A DNA stretch of 6,304 bases from Planctomycetota bacterium (GTDB taxonomy: Bacteria > Planctomycetota > Brocadiia > Brocadiales > Bathyanammoxibiaceae), in NCBI GenBank assembly GCA_030598065.1, contig JAUVQR010000093.1, forward strand, positions 1 to 6,304. The letters are read 5' to 3'. The notes beneath the pieces were generated by a model. It made no database searches, was not told the DNA's origin, and saw nothing but the letters and a program-made list of their open reading frames with translations. Both the position numbers and the translations under genes were made by a program. This document shows, piece by piece, positions 5,103 to 6,304 of the stretch (position 1 is its first letter; the number at the start of each line of letters is the position of its first letter).

Positions 5103-6304
5103 ATGAGCAGGACGGTATACGTAGATAATAACGCCACGACCAGGGTGGCGGACGAAGTGGTCGAAGAGATGCTGCCGTATTTCAGTGAACTGTACGGCAA
5201 CCCCTCCAGCATGCACACCTTCGGGGGCCAGCTTCACAAGAGGCTGGAAGGCGCCCGCGAAAAGGTGGCCGACCTTATAGGCGCCGAGCCTTCCGAGATA
5301 ACGTTCACCAGTTGCGGCACAGAGAGCGACAACGCCGCTATACGGGGGGTGCTGGAGTCGTTTCCGCGAAAGAGGCACATTGTCACAACCAAGGTGGAAC
5401 ACCCGGGTGTCCTTAACCTGTGCAGGCATCTGTCTAAACACGGCTATGAGCTTACCGAGATCGGTGTTGACCATGAGGGGATGCTTGACCTTGATGAGTT
5501 AAGGGCCGCGATACGGGACGACACGGCTATTGTGTCCATAATGCACGCCAATAACGAGACCGGCGTAATATTCCCCGTTGAAGAGGCCGCGCAGATAGTA
5601 AAGGAGAAGGGCGCCATATTCCATTCTGACGCTGTTCAGGCGGTGGGCAAGTTGCCGGTAGACATGAGCAAGAGCAACATCGACCTTCTGGCGCTTTCCG
5701 GGCACAAGCTGCACGCCCCTAAGGGGGTGGGAGCCCTATACGTCAGGAAGGGCGTCAAGTGCCAGCCGTTCATAATCGGCGGCCACCACGAGGACGGCAG
5801 GAGGGCGGGGACGGAGAATGTGCCATATATAATGGGACTCGGCAAGGCATGTGAGCTGGCAAAGAAATTCGTAAACGAAGAGCAGGGGCATGTGAGGTCA
5901 TTGCGGGACAAGCTGGAAGAGAATCTGTTGACAAACATCCCTATAGCCAGACTGAACGGCAATAAGACCCACCGGCTCCCCAACACGACCAACATAAGTT
6001 TTGAATACATAGAAGGCGAGGCCATACTGCTGTTACTGAACGAGGCCGGGATCTGCGCCTCGTCTGGTTCGGCGTGCACGTCCGGCTCGCTGGAGCCTTC
6101 TCACGTCCTTAGGGCCATGGGCGTGCCGTTTACCGCGGCGCATGGCTCGGTCCGCTTCAGCATGAGCCGCTACAGTACGGAAGAAGAGATGGACTATATC
6201 GCGCAGAGCATACCGCCGGTAATGAAGAAACTGAAGGATATATCTCCCTACATAAAAGAGATAGAAATCTTGGAACAAAAGGCCGCATCGACCGCCAACA
6301 GGGA
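5103..6304 (+). CDS. nifS: NifS cysteine desulfurase, 3' end beyond the window
   Basis: A class V aminotransferase-fold PLP enzyme that removes sulfur from L-cysteine, leaving alanine and a persulfide on its active-site cysteine for delivery to NifU. The frame is open from ATG 5103 to the window end, 400 codons with no stop. YVDNNATT (6-13) and GNPSSMH (32-38) open the protein. H100, D176 and Q179 match the PLP-stacking and PLP-contact residues, and the PLP lysine is K202 in SGHKLHAPKG. The catalytic cysteine is C325 in ASSGSACTSGSLEPSHVLR. K202 and C325 fall at the same numbers as in Azotobacter NifS, so the start is well supported. The family is about 400 residues, so only a few codons are missing. 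The gene begins 6 bases after the nifU stop; the nearest purine-rich site, GAGGAG at 5082-5087, is 15 bases away, so translation is probably coupled to nifU. Confidence 0.96.
   Translation, partial: MSRTVYVDNNATTRVADEVVEEMLPYFSELYGNPSSMHTFGGQLHKRLEGAREKVADLIGAEPSEITFTSCGTESDNAAIRGVLESFPRKRHIVTTKVEHPGVLNLCRHLSKHGYELTEIGVDHEGMLDLDELRAAIRDDTAIVSIMHANNETGVIFPVEEAAQIVKEKGAIFHSDAVQAVGKLPVDMSKSNIDLLALSGHKLHAPKGVGALYVRKGVKCQPFIIGGHHEDGRRAGTENVPYIMGLGKACELAKKFVNEEQGHVRSLRDKLEENLLTNIPIARLNGNKTHRLPNTTNISFEYIEGEAILLLLNEAGICASSGSACTSGSLEPSHVLRAMGVPFTAAHGSVRFSMSRYSTEEEMDYIAQSIPPVMKKLKDISPYIKEIEILEQKAASTANR

Noticed and set aside
4374..5474. A 366-codon open frame on the minus strand across nifU and nifS
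   Set aside because: It is antisense to two genes with complete, motif-rich products. The translation has no recognisable domain and reflects codon bias of the plus-strand genes.
4260..6304. Part of a nitrogen-fixation cluster
   Set aside because: NifU and NifS also serve general iron-sulfur assembly in many bacteria. No nitrogenase gene or sigma-54 promoter is seen, so a nitrogen-fixation role is not supported here.

Overview
The window carries seven protein-coding genes and no RNA gene, insertion sequence or CRISPR array that I can recognise. The organism cannot be named from the sequence. The genes fit a Gram-negative-like bacterium that relies on the NIF-type iron-sulfur assembly pair (three-domain NifU plus NifS), an arrangement common in anaerobes and microaerophiles. 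Planctomycetota, Nitrospirota and Desulfobacterota relatives are all plausible, but this is only an impression from protein style. Base composition is moderate. Shine-Dalgarno sites precede most genes, and the promoters I see look like sigma-70 promoters.

Left part (1-1581, plus strand): a family 4 uracil-DNA glycosylase with a four-cysteine iron-sulfur site is followed 52 bases later by an alpha-acetolactate decarboxylase that appears to be exported, possibly as a lipoprotein. The spacer holds a perfect 9-bp tandem repeat inside a short inverted repeat.

Middle part (1670-3973, minus strand): reading in the direction of transcription, cysteine synthase (cysK) comes first. It is followed by a small exported cysteine-containing protein of unknown function, then a six-helix NicO/UreH-like membrane transporter, then a 65-residue two-helix membrane protein that looks like only the C-terminal end of a DedA family protein. 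The group converges on the acetolactate decarboxylase gene.

Right part (4260-6304, plus strand): nifU and nifS are separated by 6 bases; nifS runs off the window end. They are divergent from cysK across a 286-base intergenic region. That region contains a textbook TTGACA-N17-TATTAT promoter for nifUS, a TTGCCA-N18-TATAAT promoter for cysK, and a 16-bp AT-rich palindrome upstream of the nifUS promoter.

Functionally, CysK makes cysteine, NifS takes the sulfur from cysteine, and NifU assembles the cluster, so the divergent locus is a coherent sulfur-to-cluster module. The most notable oddity is in NifU: its C-terminal Nfu-like domain has lost the second cysteine of the usual CxxC cluster-binding motif, while all catalytic residues of the N-terminal and central domains are intact. 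I found no clearly new defence or mobile system here.
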